Source: Mastigamoeba balamuthi
Taxonomy: Eukaryota; Evosea; Mastigamoebida; Mastigamoebidae
Reading direction: 5' to 3'
Assembly (NCBI GenBank): GCA_902651635.1
Contig: CACRSC010000068.1
Coordinates: 471,390 to 535,389 of the forward strand
DNA length: 64,000 nt
In this document: positions 10,248-21,963 of the stretch, one piece after another
How positions within the stretch are numbered: position 1 is the stretch's first letter
How the letters are laid out: each line of letters opens with the position of its first letter
Notes under the pieces: model-generated
The model's database searches: none
Seen by the model: only the letters and a program-made list of their open reading frames with translations
What the model was told of the DNA's origin: nothing
Translations under genes and position numbers: made by a program

Positions 10248-13200
10248 ATGAAACAGGCACACCACCGAACGGGAGCCCTGGGGCTCCTGGCCCTCGCGGC
10301 CCTCGCGGGCGTCGCGGCGGCCGCCGTCGTCGGCATCGATCTCGGCGCTGAGCTCACCGGCTCGGCTCTTCTCCGCGCCAACGGCTTCCTCGTCGTCCTC
10401 GACGAGCGCAGCGACCGCGTCAGCCCCTCGGCCGTCGGCTGGAACCAGAACGACGAGCGCGTCTACGCAGACTCGGCGGTCAAGGCTGTACGCGGCCAAT
10501 ACTCGGCGCACAAACACAAATCATCTACACAACACAACAAGCTCCCAACCCGCGCAACACACGCCGCTCCACGCGCCACGCAATTAATCAAAAGGGAACC
10601 TATTATGCCGTATTTATGACGTGGCACGAAAACCGCAGCTGGCCAAGGTGCCGCACAACGTGGTGACGTACCCCGTGGAGCTGCTGGGGCGCAAGACGAC
10701 GCACCCGGCGCTGCGGCACGCGGCGGCGCTGGCGCCGTACGCGATTGTCGAGGGCGTCGGCGAGCGGGCGGCGGCGCGCGTTGTGGGGCGCGGGGGCGAG
10801 GGGACGGCGCGCGTGTGGAACGGGGAGGAGGCGCAGGCGATGCTGCTGCGGAGGCAGCGCAAGCTGATCGCGGGCAACGCGGGGTCGCCGATCAAGGACG
10901 TCGTGCTGACCGTCGGCCCGTGGACCACCGAGCACGAGCGCCGCGCGCTCATCGACTCGGCCAAGCTCGCCGGCCTCAACGTCCAGAGCCTCCTCAACAC
11001 CCCCGTCTCCTGTGCGTCCTCTCTCCTATGGCAGCAGAGCTCCTGTGTTTCTGTTCTGTGGCTGTTACTGCTGTTGCTGTGCTGCTGCGTTCGCCACTTG
11101 CTGTTGTTCTGCTGCCTGAACTTAGTGTCTCGCTGTGTGCTGCTGCTACTTGGCAGAGTTGGCTGGAGTTCTCACTGTATTGCATGCGGGGGGTTTGCGT
11201 CTCGTGTGGTTCGCAGTTGCGGTGGCGTACGCGATCGAGAGGGCGACCAACGGGACGCAGCGCATGGCGTTTGTGGACATGGGCGCGGCGTCGTTCAAGG
11301 TGGCGCTGGTGACGATCACGCTGACGTTTGACAAGCGCAACAAGTCGTCGACGACGCTGCTGATCAACGACCTGCAGTGGGACACCGAGGCCGGCGGCAG
11401 GGACATGGACGACCTCGTCGCCCGCCACCTCCTCGCCGAGCTCGAGCCCGCCTGGGGCAAGGAGGCCGCCTCGGACCCGCGCCTGCGCCAGCGCGTGCTG
11501 CGGACCGTCGCCAAGACGCGCGAGGTGCTCAGCGCCAACAAGGAGTCGCTCTTCAAGATCGAGAGCGTCGCGGGCGACAGGGACTACGACGGCAAGATGA
11601 CGCGCGAGCAGTTCAACGCCATCATCGCCCCCGTCGTCGACCGCATCGAGGCCCCCATCCGCCGCGCCCTCGCCCGCGCCAACTGGACCACCGTGAGTTT
11701 CATTTTATTCCGACTTGAATTCAATTCCAATTCTTACATGGCAACCCCGAATCCCTCTGCGCGCAGGATATGATCGACCGCGTGCAGATCGTCGGCGGGC
11801 TGACGAGGGTGCCGCTGGTGCAGGAGAGGCTGATGGCCGTCTTCAACACGAGCGACCTGGCGAGGCACGTGTCGGGCGACGAGGGCGCGATGTTCGGCGC
11901 GGCGTACGTGGGCGCGCACCACAGCTCGTCGTTCCGAATGCCCGAGTTCCACCTCAAGGACATCTCGCCCTACGGCACCATCGCCTCGTCGCTGGGCTTC
12001 GAGGCGCAGCTGTTCAAGCCCGGCCAGCGCCTGGGCTCGAAGAAGACCATCACCATCAGCAGCAACGCGGACCTCTTCATCGACGTGTCGTACGACAAGC
12101 CCTCGTTCCTGCTGGCTGGCGGCGCCGGCGGCTGCCGCGCCATCTCGCGCTACCGCATCACCGGCGTGCCCACCGAGGCCGACCACAACCTCACCGACAC
12201 CCCCAAGATCAACGCCTACTTCAGGCTGTCCTCGAGCAACCTCGTGCGCACCGCCCTCGCGACCCCCCCCCTCCCCCCGGTGGGAGGGGAGCGAACCTCA
12301 GCTGCTGACCCCCCGTTGGCCTCGCCAGATTGAGCTCGACAGGGCCGAGGCCGAGATCAGCGTCATCCAGATGGTCGAGGAGACCCTGAAGAAGGAGAAG
12401 AAGGACGACAAGAACGCCTCGGACAAGGACAAGAAGGAGGAGGCCACCAAGGAGGCCAAGGCCGATGAGAAGCCCGCGGCTGACAAGGCCGAGGAGAAGC
12501 CCGCCGACAAGGCCGCGGAGAAGCCCGCAGAGGGCAAGACCGCCGAGGAGAAGGCGGCGGAGGAGGAGAAGCCGGTCAAGGTCCTCAAGCCCGTCAAGAG
12601 GATTCACCGCATCACGCTCAAGGTCGAGCGCGAGTCGCAGTGCGTCAAGGACCTGACGCCCGAGCAGCTCAAGAAGATGGGCGAGCGCCTCGACGAGCTC
12701 GACGCCGTCGACGCCGCGCGCATCGAGCGCGGCGAGGCGATGAACAAGCTCGAGTCGTTTGTCTACCAGACGCGCCACGAGCTCGAGGCAGACGCGGCGT
12801 CGTTCGAGGCGGTCGCGGCCCCGGGCGAGCTCGAGGCGCTGCAGCAGAGCATGAGCGAGGCGCACGAGTGGCTCGAGGACAACGCCGAGACGGCGACGAC
12901 GCAGGAGTTCAGGGACAAGCTCAAGCCGATGAGCAAGGTCGTCGACAGGCTCAAGTTCCTGCACTCCGAGGCCGACCTGCGCGCCAAGTGGCCCGAGTTT
13001 GTCCCGCTGGTCGCCAAGACGCTGCGCGAGTCGCTGGCCAACGTCAGCGCCCTGCGCGACGTCACCGAGAACGAGACCAAGAAGGTCTCTGCGCAGATTG
13101 ACGAGTTTGAGGCGTGGTTCGAGAGCAAGAGCCGCGAGCAGACGCAGAAGAAGGCGCACGAGGACCCCGCGTACACCTCGTCGGACGTCGAGGGCTTCCT

Positions 13201-13477
13201 CAAGGACCTGCAGGCCTCTGTGCGCCTCCTGAGCCTGCGCCCCGTCAAGAAGCCCCCGCAGCCCGAGAAGAAGCCCGAGGAGGCCAAGCCGGAGAAGGAG
13301 GCAGCGGAGCCTGAGGCCACCGAGGACGCGGAGCCGCAGGCCGATGGCGTGGTCGAGGAGCAGCAGCACGCGGACAAGGCTGCGGAGAACAAGCAGGAGG
13401 CCCAGCAAGAGGCCGAGCAGCAGGAGCAGCAGCCCGACACAGAGGACGAGAAGACAGAGGAGAAGACCGAGCTATAA
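10248..13477 (+). CDS. HYOU1: ER Hsp110/GRP170-type chaperone (HYOU1/Lhs1-like)
   Basis: Five exons, 10248-10487, 10639-11011, 11217-11692, 11767-12243 and 12329-13477, give 904 aa, close to yeast Lhs1 and human HYOU1. A signal peptide (GLLALAALAGVAAAAV) leads into the Hsp70-type ATPase domain: VVGIDLGAE (phosphate 1), VDMGAASFKVALV (phosphate 2), RVQIVGGLTRVP (adenosine) and DEGAMFGAAY. After the beta-sandwich region comes a long acidic and Lys/Ala/Glu-rich loop (about residues 545-615) typical of the large ER members, then a helical C-terminal domain. The last residues are EEKTEL, a KDEL-like retrieval signal. It should act as nucleotide-exchange factor and holdase for BiP in the ER lumen. 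The DLGAE phosphate-1 loop differs from the DLGTT of canonical Hsp70s, as usual for this subfamily. Confidence 0.88.
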
Positions 13478-13701
13478 ATGGTGGGGGCAGCAACCCCCCA
13501 CATCACAAGTTCTGACAAATGCAGGATCCCGTTTTCTTTTCTTTGTTCCTCCGAAGGCGGCGAGACAACTGAATTGAGCCTGGGATATTGAAAATCTGGA
13601 TTTGTTGCCTAGATACTAAAATATCGGCAGAACAATCTTGATCACAAGATCTTCATTATTCAAAACAAGCGACACAGACCGCGCCAAAACACAAGCCAGA
13701 T

Positions 13702-15981
13702 ATGTCCGTGCCGCCTCTCACCTCTGGCGCCATCGCGCGCATGAACCAGCCCGGCGACCGCGTGCAGGGCCCCATCCTGCAGGTCATCGACGTCAAGTCG
13801 ATCACGGCCGCCGTCCCCAGTCCCAACGCCAACGACCGCTACAGGTCAAGAAAGCCCTGCGTTTACATCATTTGCGCGCCAAGAATTCCGCCCCCCGCGA
13901 TGTGGGAGAGGGCGGAGGACGCGCCACTCAGACCCCCACCCCCACCCCCACCCCCCCGGCGCACTGCAGGCTGCTCGTGTCGGACGGCGTGCACCTGCAG
14001 CAGGCGATGCTGGGGTCGCAGCTCAACCAGGTCGTCAAGAGCGGCCAGGTGGTCACGGGCACGGTCATCCGCGTCGAGGAGTACACCGTCAGCGTCGTCA
14101 AGGACCGAAAGTGCCTCAATTCCCACATTCCGACCCCCGGGGGGGGCTCCTGTGGCTATTTGGCTTTCCCTCCCCGTTCATTTGCTGGATTCGCCCCCCT
14201 CCGCTGACCTCTGCCGCGCCAGGGTGTTCATCATCACGACGCTCAAGCCGCTGGGGAACATCGCCAAGATTGGCTCGCCCGTCGCCTTCGATCCCAACAG
14301 CGCCGTGCGCCCGACTCGCGACGGCATTTTTTGGATTTCCAGATTTTATTATTGGCGTAATATCAGCAGAGGCCAGAAAATCTGACTTGGGGGGGGGCAC
14401 GATGAGCAGAGGCCCGCCGCTCCTGCCGTGCAGCCCAGCGCTCCCGCGACCACGGCGCCCGTCCAGTACTACCGCGCTCCAGCGGCCACTGCCCCGCCGC
14501 CGGGCGCCGCGGTGCCGCCGTCGCGCTACGCGGCGCCAGCGATGCAGCAGCAGCAGCGCGGCCCGGCAGCGCCCGCGGCGCAGGGGCCCGTGGAGGACCT
14601 GTCGACGCAGCCGCTGCACCCGGTGCGCACGCTGAGCCCGTACCAGAACCGGTGGGTGATCAAGGTCCGCGTGACGAGCAAGAGCGCCGTGCGCGAGTTC
14701 CACAACGCGCGCGGGGAGGGCAAGGTGTTCAGCGTCGACCTGATCGACCAGCACGGGACCGAGATACGCGCGTCGGCGTTCAGCGAGAGCGTCGACAGGT
14801 TCAACGCGCTGCTGGTGCCCGGGCAGTGCTACTACATCTCGCGCTGCGTCACGAAGCTGGCCAACAAGCGCTTCACGACGATCGCGCACGAGTACGAGCT
14901 GACGATGGGCTCGTCGTCGGTCGTGCAGCCGGCGCCCGAGGACCCGTCGATACCGCGCGCGCACTTCTCGTTTGTGGACATAGCGTCGCTGGCGGCGCGG
15001 CCCAAGGACGACAACGTGGACGTGATCGGCGTCGTGACGGAGGTGGGCCAGGTGTCGCGGTTTGTGCCGCGCAACGGGGGCAACGAGCTGTCGAAGCGGA
15101 CGGTGACGCTGGGCGACTCGACGTCGCACACGATCGAGGTGACGCTCTGGGGCGAGAAGGCCGAGGCGTGCGAGCTGCCGCTGGGCACGGTGCTCGCGAT
15201 CCGCGGCTGCAAGGTCAGCGACTTCAACACCAAGAGCCTCTCGACGGTCGTCTCGTCGGTCGTCGACCCCTCGCCCGACGTCCCCGAGGCCGCCAGGCTG
15301 CGCGGCTGGTTCGAGGCCACGGGCGGCAACGTGCAGTGGTACGCCATCAGCCAGCGCGGCAACTTTGGCGGCGCAGGCGGCCAGGCGCGCACGCAGCACG
15401 CGGCCGCGTTCAAGACGTTTGGCGAGGCGCAGCTCGAGCAGGTCTCGGCCGAGGACGGCTACTTCTTCGACTCGGTCTCGGCGGTCACGCTCTTCCGCGT
15501 CGACGGCAAGTTCTCGTACAGCGCCTGCGGGTCCGCGGCCGCGCCGGCGATGGGGGCGGCGCCCGGGGCCCGGCCGGGGCGCGAGAGGGCGTGCCAGGCC
15601 AAGGTGACGTTCGAGAACGGCATGTACTACTGCGCGCACTGCAACAAGTCGTCGCCGACGTGCAACGAGCGGTACATACTCAACTTCAGCGCGTCGGACC
15701 ACACGGGCAGCCAGTGGATGACGGCGTTCCACGAGGCCGCGATCAAGATGCTCGGCGGCGTCGAGGCGGCGGCGCTGCTGGCGATGGACGAGGCGCAGAG
15801 GGCGCGCGTGTTCTACGACGGGCAGTACAGGTGGTACCAGATGCGGGTCAAGTGCAAGACGGAGATGTACCGCGACGAGGCCCGCCCGCGCTACACGGTC
15901 GTCAGCATCGACCCCCTCAACTACGTCGCCGAGTCCACGCGCCTCGTCGAGCTCATCGAGAAGTACCCGCTGCCCAACTGA
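13702..15981 (+). CDS. RPA1: Replication protein A large subunit
   Basis: Four exons, 13702-13844, 13970-14110, 14223-14304 and about 14410-15981, give about 645 aa (human RPA1 is 616). The N-terminal OB fold starts LTSGAIARM and holds GPILQVIDV; a Pro/Ala/Gln-rich linker follows; then DBD-A (NRWVIKVRVTSKS), DBD-B (HFSFVDIASL, VTLWGEKAEA) and DBD-C. It binds single-stranded DNA in replication and repair. In DBD-C the zinc ribbon is modified: the second pair is present (YYCAHCNK), but the first two cysteines (SACG and RERACQAK) are separated by roughly 21 residues, mostly Ala/Gly/Pro, instead of 4 in human RPA1. The last acceptor is uncertain by three bases (14406 or 14409). The intron before it carries a CTGAC signal. 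Confidence 0.92.
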
Positions 15982-16507
15982 GGGAGGACACACACTCGCA
16001 GCACCCCAGTGGGCCACAACCCCCCACCCCTCTCCCCCGCGGCACACATCGTAGGAACACTGAACGACGAGGGAGAATGAGCGCGTTGCACAGCACCAGC
16101 ACAGCAGCTGTGGGGGTGAGTGGGGGCGCCCTTTTTGGAGAGCCCGGTCGGTGACCCGGTTAACCTTCGACGCGCAGATGCGCACCACCACCACAACCAC
16201 CACAACCAACACCACCAACAGCACCTTTCTCGCCTTGGACCGCCGACTTGGAACAATGCAGCCGACACCACCGCTGCTCCGCAGACGGAAGGGCACCGCA
16301 GATATCTCTGTGTACAGATGAGATCTCTTACGACAGGCCCAGTCAGCAGGAGTTTGGTGGCCGGCGGAGACCCTGACGTGGTTATCGCGTGAGATTGACC
16401 CCCGGCTTGCTGTCTTTCTGCCTCATTTTTTTGGTCAACCCTAGAGCACACAGCGCTCCTGCCAGCTATCGCCGAGCATCTCTGCCGCCATCAACAACAC
16501 CGCTGAA
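15982..16507. other. Intergenic with low-complexity CA-rich stretch
   Basis: Contains the RPA1 3' end and the promoter of the first aminotransferase. A CACCACAACCACCACAACC-like simple repeat lies near 16185-16225. The last ~70 bases before 16508 resemble the sequence upstream of the second aminotransferase (shared AGAGCACACA), so the promoter was part of the duplication. Confidence 0.5.
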
Positions 16508-18729
16508 ATGGCCACGCCCGTCCTGGTGCGTTGGCAGTGCCCCCGCACAGCACGCCGCACACACGGCCCGCAGCCCCCCAAAACGTCTCAAGGCTCCTTA
16601 ACGGCCGTGTGGGAAATCCATGCACTGCTGACATGAAAACCGCCCCACACCTGCCTGCTGCAGTCGTCCGAGGAGCTCATCCACATGGAGCACGAGCACG
16701 CTGCCCACAAGTGAGCCCACACAGCGCCCTCCTCGCCATGCGACCGCCCTTGCACGTCTGACAGCTGCTGTGTGTGTGTCTGTGGCGCTGCAGCTACCAC
16801 CCGCTGCCTGTGGTGATCGACCGCTCCGAGGGAGTGTTCGTGTGGGACCCCGAGGGCAAGAAGTACTTCGACTTCCTCTCGGCCTACTCGGCCCTCAACC
16901 AGGGTCCGCCACTGCTGTCTCCCGCTCCCCCGGACCTCGCCCACTCTATCGGCCTCGCTGCTTTCCCCACACCCCGCGTCCGGTAGCCCACACCCGCTCT
17001 GCAGGGAGGGGTTTTGCATTTCGCATTTTTGTTATGTATTTTATGTTCGTTCGTGGCTTTCCGCAGTGTTTTTGTTTTTCCTCACTATTTTTGGTTGGTT
17101 AACATGTGGGCTCTCTGAGAACTGCGGGAGGACACGTCAACAATTCGCTCCACCCGACCCGAATGCTCACCCGAGCCTCTCTTGCGCGACCGCGGCGCGT
17201 GGGCTGCGCGGGGCGACGTGTGTGTGTGCTGGGGGGCTGAGCAGGGCACAACCACCCGCGGATCATCAAGGCGCTGACGGAGCAGGCGAACAAGTGCGCG
17301 CTGACGTCGCGGGCCTTCTACAACAGCCAGTTCCCCCGCTACGCCCAGTTCATCACCAAGACCCTCGGCGTGCGCCCCAGCCCAGCCCAGCCCCCCGCTC
17401 TCGCGAGTGTCCTGGCCTGACGGTCTGACCGGGGGGGTGTGTGCGACGCACACACACGCGCACACACGCAGTACGACATGGTGCTGCCGATGAACACGGG
17501 GGCCGAGGCGGTGGAGACGGGGATCAAGATGGCGCGCAAGTGGGGCTACGTCAAGAAGGGCATCGCCGAGAACGAGGCCATCATCGTGTGCTGCTCGGGC
17601 TGCTTCCACGGGCGGACGGTGATGGCGTGCACGCTGAGCGACGACCCCGACTGCTTCCGCGGGTTCGGCCCGTTTGTGGGGGGCGTGAGGCGCGTGCCCC
17701 ACGGGGACTCGGCGGCGCTCGAGGCGGTGCTCGACGAGTGCGGCAGCAAGGTCGCCGGCTTCATCGTCGAGCCCATCCAGGGCGAGGCCGGCATCAAGGT
17801 CCCTCCCGAGGGGTGCGCCCTCCTCCCCCCGCTCCCGCTCCCGTTCTGGATGCTCTGTGCCTGCCTTCCCTCGTTGCACACATACGTTCCGCTGTGCTGT
17901 GCTGTGCTGTGCTGCGACACCCCAGCCACACACGCGATGCTGTGCTATGCTCGGCGAACTGTCTGCGGTCGAGCTCCTTGCGCGAGTCAAAGGAGTGGCG
18001 ATGAGATGGTGAAGATGTTATGGAGGCACAGCACTGCACGACATAGTGGGCAGGTTTGGAAGGCAGCAGAACTCTGACACAACCTCGCTCTACTCTGGCA
18101 GGTACCTGGCGCGCTGCGCTGCGCTGTGCAAGAAGCACAACGTTCTGCTGATCTGCGACGAGGTCCAGACGGGTCTGGGCCGCACTGGCAAGCTGCTGTG
18201 CAGCCAGTGGGACAACGTGAGGCCGGACATCCTGCTGCTGGGCAAGGCGCTGTCTGGCGGCGCGTACCCCATCAGCGCAGCGCTGGCTGACAGGGAGGTG
18301 ATGATGTGCATCAAGCCCGGGGAGCACGGGAGCACCTACGGAGGCAGTGCCATCGCTGGGGCTGTGGCCGTGGAGGCGCTGAGCGTCATCCTGGAGGAGC
18401 ACCTGCCCGAGCGTGCGCAGAAGCTGGGCGAGCGCCTGCGCCAGGCGCTGATCGACCTCAAGTCGCCGTACCTCGTCGACGTTCGTGGGCGCGGTCTGCT
18501 GACGGCCATCGAGGTGCCCGCGGACTGCCCCCTGACGGCGTGGGAGATCTGCCTGCTGCTGCTGGAGAAGGGCCTGCTGTGCAAGCCGACGCACGGGACC
18601 ATCATCCGCCTGGCCCCTCCGCTGACCATGACCGAGGAGGAGCTCGAGCAGTGCATCGGCATCTTCGCCGACGTCATCAACTCGATCCCCACCGTCAAGA
18701 GGGAGTCCATCGCCCGCCGCAACCTCTGA
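16508..18729 (+). CDS. OAT: Ornithine aminotransferase, copy 1
   Basis: Six exons, 16508-16525, 16664-16710, 16794-16903, 17245-17369, 17472-17812 and 18102-18729, encode 422 aa. It is a class III, PLP-dependent aminotransferase that converts ornithine and 2-oxoglutarate to glutamate semialdehyde and glutamate. Hallmarks follow human [63 protein letters not shown], the PLP lysine in [19 protein letters not shown] and [13 protein letters not shown]. There is no mitochondrial presequence (it starts MATPVL), so a cytosolic enzyme is likely. The first exon has only six codons. An inverted second copy follows about 1.1 kb downstream. Confidence 0.93.
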
Positions 18730-18878
18730 GCTCCTTCCCCGTAGCCGGCGTCGCGCTTCACCGGCGTCACACGCACCACTCTCACCGCCTCCGTTGCCTG
18801 TGTGGCCCCGGAGGTTTAACATAACAAAGAGTGGCGGGTGCCGCACCCGCGTTGGGTGACAACAAGAGCAGTTCCCGC

Positions 18879-19281
18879 ATGGAACTGTCTCGAACTCCTC
18901 TTCTGATCATGTCCGTTGATGGAGGACGACGGAGCAGGCAGCGGACAATCGCCGCGGATGCTGGTGGGACGCTCCCGCCATCTAAATCTACTCTGCAGAC
19001 GATTCGAATGCAGCGACATTCATTCCAGAGCATTGGCTCGAGCCCGAACCCGCTGTCCGTCTCCGCCGGCACCTTACTAAACGATTCCATGTGAGATCCC
19101 TGGAAAAACAATCCCTTCCCAGTGGCGGCGGCTGCGGCCCCGGAGAAGAAGGACCCACTGGCACAGCGTTCTCGTGCAGTGCTGGCGCTACGACTGGCCG
19201 AGTGGGAGCGGCCCAGCAGATAAACGAGCAGCCGCAGGTTCGCGTTCGAGAAGATTCAAAGCAATTGATTTTTGCTTTTTG
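18879..19281 (+). CDS. Possible small hypothetical gene in the spacer
   Basis: From the Met at 18879 a 71-codon frame runs to 19094 (starts MELSRTPLLIMS, ends LLNDSM). A donor-like GTGAGA overlaps its end, and an acceptor (TTCCCAG at about 19123) leads to further open frames. The implied intron, 32 nt, would be shorter than any other here, and the downstream frame depends on phase. No homology is recognised. It is unique to the spacer between the two aminotransferase copies. Confidence 0.2.
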
Positions 19282-19431
19282 AAGAAGCGGCGGGAGCGCT
19301 CGCACCGGCTATGACACCGAGCTCGAAGATCGCGCCGCTCGCGGTCACGCGGGTGCGCGTGAGATGCCCCCCACTCCTCGTAGGGTGCACAGCGCTATTG
19401 TCTACGCTGTGCAGCTCAGAAGGTCTGTCTG

Positions 19432-19664
19432 CACAGTCCTTTCATTTATGGCTCATTTATGACTTCTTCGAAGCTGGCTGACTATTTATGCCTCATTAAT
19501 GACTTTCATTTTTCATTAAAGAGTCATATATGACTGTCATTAATGACAAAAAACAGACATATGTTATAAATGAGGCATACATGACAGTCATTTATTGTGC
19601 ACAAGTGGGCTTTTATTCTATGGGTGAGAGAAGTCATTTATGAGCCATAAATGAAAGGACTGTG
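19432..19664. mobile_element. MITE-like palindromic element
   Basis: An AT-rich 233-bp unit whose ends are inverted repeats of about 25-35 bp: the left begins CACAGTCCTTTCATTTATGG, and the right end is its reverse complement. Inner repeats of TCATTTATGAC and TCATTAATGAC make it fold back on itself. It has no coding capacity. The right end coincides with the edge of the right aminotransferase arm. Flanking target duplications are not obvious, so the family is undetermined; a non-autonomous DNA element is the best guess. Confidence 0.6.
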
Positions 19665-19865
19665 TGGTCTTGCTGTCGCCCAACGCGGGCGCTCGGCACC
19701 CGGCCTATCTTGTGTGTCTATTTACACCTCCCGGGCCACACAGGCAACAGAGGTGGGGAGAGCGGACAGGACTCATGAGGGGCGGGGGCGGGGCAGTTGG
19801 CGGCCGCCGGTGCACCGGAGCAGGGCCGAGAGGACAGCAGGCCCTGGGGGCGAGCGGTGGGGCTC

Positions 19866-21963
19866 TCAGAGGTTGCGGCGGGAGATGGAGTCCTTCTTGA
19901 CGGTGGGGATGGAGCGGATGACGTCTGCGAAGATGCCGATGCACTGCTCGAGCTCCTCCTCGGTCATGGTCAGCGGAGGGGCCAGGCGGATGATGGTCCC
20001 GTGCGTGGGCTTGCACAGCAGGCCCTTCTCCAGCAGCAGCAGGCAGATCTCCCACGCCGTCAGGGGGCAGTCAGCGGGCACCTCGATGGCCGTCAGCAGC
20101 CCGCGCCCGCGCACGTCGACGAGGTACGGCGACTTGAGGTCGAGCAGCGCCTGGCGCAGGCGCTCGCCCAGCTTCTGCGCACGCTCGGGCAGGTGCTCCT
20201 CCAGGATGACGCTCAGCGCCTCCACGGCCACAGCCCCAGCGATGGGGCTGCCTCCGTAGGTGCTCCCGTGCTCCCCGGGCTTGATGCACATCATCACCTC
20301 CTTGTCAGCCAGCGCCGCGCTGATGGGGTACGCGCCGCCAGACAGCGCCTTGCCCAGCAGCAGGATGTCGGCGCGCACGCCGTCCCACTCGCTGCACAGC
20401 AGCTTGCCCGTACGACCCAGACCCGTCTGGATCTCGTCGCAGATCAGCAGCACGTTGTGCTTCTTGCACAGCGCAGCGCAGCGCGCCAGGTACCTGCCAG
20501 AGGAGAGGGATGTCGTACACCGGTCAGCCATGGCCTGCTTGCTCCTTTGTCATCTTGGCCTTCGATAATCCCCGGCATCACACAGCACCGCAGCACAGCA
20601 CAGCACAGCAGAGCGTATGCGCAACGAGGGAAGGAAAGCACAGAGCAGCGAGAAGGAGAGGGGGGAGGACGGACCCCTCGGGAGGGACCTTGATGCCGGC
20701 CTCGCCCTGGATGGGCTCGACGATGAAGCCGGCGACCTTGCTGCCGCACTCGTCGAGCACCGCCTCGAGCGCCGCCGAGTCCCCGTGGGGCACGCGCCTC
20801 ACGCCCCCCACAAACGGGCCGAACCCGCGGAAGCAGTCGGGGTCGTCGCTCAGCGTGCACGCCATCACCGTCCGCCCGTGGAAGCAGCCCGAGCAGCACA
20901 CGATGATGGCCTCGTTCTCGGCGATGCCCTTCTTGACGTAGCCCCACTTGCGCGCCATCTTGATCCCCGTCTCCACCGCCTCGGCCCCCGTGTTCATCGG
21001 CAGCACCATGTCGTACTGCGTGTGTGCGTGTCGCGCACACACCCCCGGTCAGGCCAGGACACTCGCGAGAGCGGGGGGCGGGGCTGGGGCGCACGCCGAG
21101 GGTCTTGGTGATGAACTGGGCGTAGCGGGGGAACTGGCTGTTGTAGAAGGCCCGCGACGTCAGCGCGCACTTGTTCGCCTGCTCCGTCAGCGCCTTGATG
21201 ATCCGCGGGTGGTTGTGCCCTGCTCAGCCCCCCAGCACACACGCACACACCCGTCGGCCGCCGCCCGTCGCCCGCGGTCGCGCAAGAGAGAGAGACGGTG
21301 AGCATTCGTTCTCTCGGGCGCAGAACGAAATGTGACGTGTCCTCCCGAAGTTCTGAGAAATCCACAGTAAAACCCAACCAAAACAAAAAACAAAACACAG
21401 CTAGAACAAACAGAACCCCTGCTGCGCGGGTTCCTCCTGCCCTATGCGCCAACCCCCACGCCGTTGTGGGCCACCCGGACGTGGGAAATGCGGGGTAGTG
21501 TGATCGACGGACGGAGATTGCAGCGGCGAAGAGAAGACATCAAGAGCGGGGGGCGAGGGAGGGACTTGGGGGGAAGGGCGCACCCTGGTTGAGGGCCGAG
21601 TAGGCCGAGAGGAAGTCGAAGTACCTCTTGCCCTCCGGGTCCCACACGTACACCCCCTCCGAGTGGTCGATCACCACAGGCAGCGGGTGGTAGCTGCACC
21701 GCGACACGCACAACAGCTGTCAGAGCGGACATCGGGGGCAACTGTGGGACGACGCCCGAGCTGTGTGGTGCTGGCGGACTCACTTGTGGGCCGCGTGCTC
21801 GTGCTCCATGTGGATGAGGGCCTCGGACGACTGCTGCACGAGCGGGGTGCCGTTGCAGGTTCCCAAGTCAGAGAAAATAACAGGCGCCACGTGGTTTGTC
21901 GAAAAGCCCGTGTGTGGGGGGCGGCTGCGTGTGTGCCCAACGTACCGCGACTGCGGTGGCCAT
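19866..21963 (-). CDS. OAT: Ornithine aminotransferase, copy 2 (inverted)
   Basis: Six exons, 21963-21946, 21830-21784 (or starting at 21833), 21693-21584, 21219-21095, 21015-20675 and 20493-19866, mirror copy 1, with the same lengths for exons 3 to 6. The start is MATAVA, with donor GTACGT. Catalytic motifs are all present, including LLGKALSGG (PLP lysine), [11 protein letters not shown] and [10 protein letters not shown]. The exon carrying [10 protein letters not shown] is identical in protein sequence to copy 1, while the last exon has about a dozen substitutions (for example CDEIQTG and [10 protein letters not shown]). Both genes look intact. The copies converge tail to tail, so overlapping antisense transcripts are possible. 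Confidence 0.92.

Larger units (their letters stand above)
16508..21963. repeat. Inverted gene duplication around two ornithine aminotransferase genes
   Basis: Left arm about 16440-18868 and right arm about 19665-22030 are inverted copies. Exons 3 to 6 have identical lengths in both, introns are alignable (notably the one before the exon that starts YDMVLP), and homology runs past the stop codons into the 3' flanks, where GCCTGTGTGGCC and CCCGCGTTGGG occur in both arms. The spacer of roughly 800 bp is unique except for a small palindromic element at its right edge. The proteins differ at scattered positions, mostly in the last exon, so the arms are true paralogs, not a mirrored contig. Confidence 0.85.

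Noticed and set aside
12221-13408. A 395-codon Leu/Arg-rich minus frame opposite the chaperone
   Set aside because: Reverse reading of the Lys/Glu/Ala-rich loop and helical domain of the GRP170-like protein. Low complexity, no homology.
14116-16296. A 726-codon minus-strand open frame over RPA1
   Set aside because: It is the mirror of the GC3-rich RPA1 exon, Arg/His/Leu-rich with no domain, and RPA1 on the plus strand is unambiguous.
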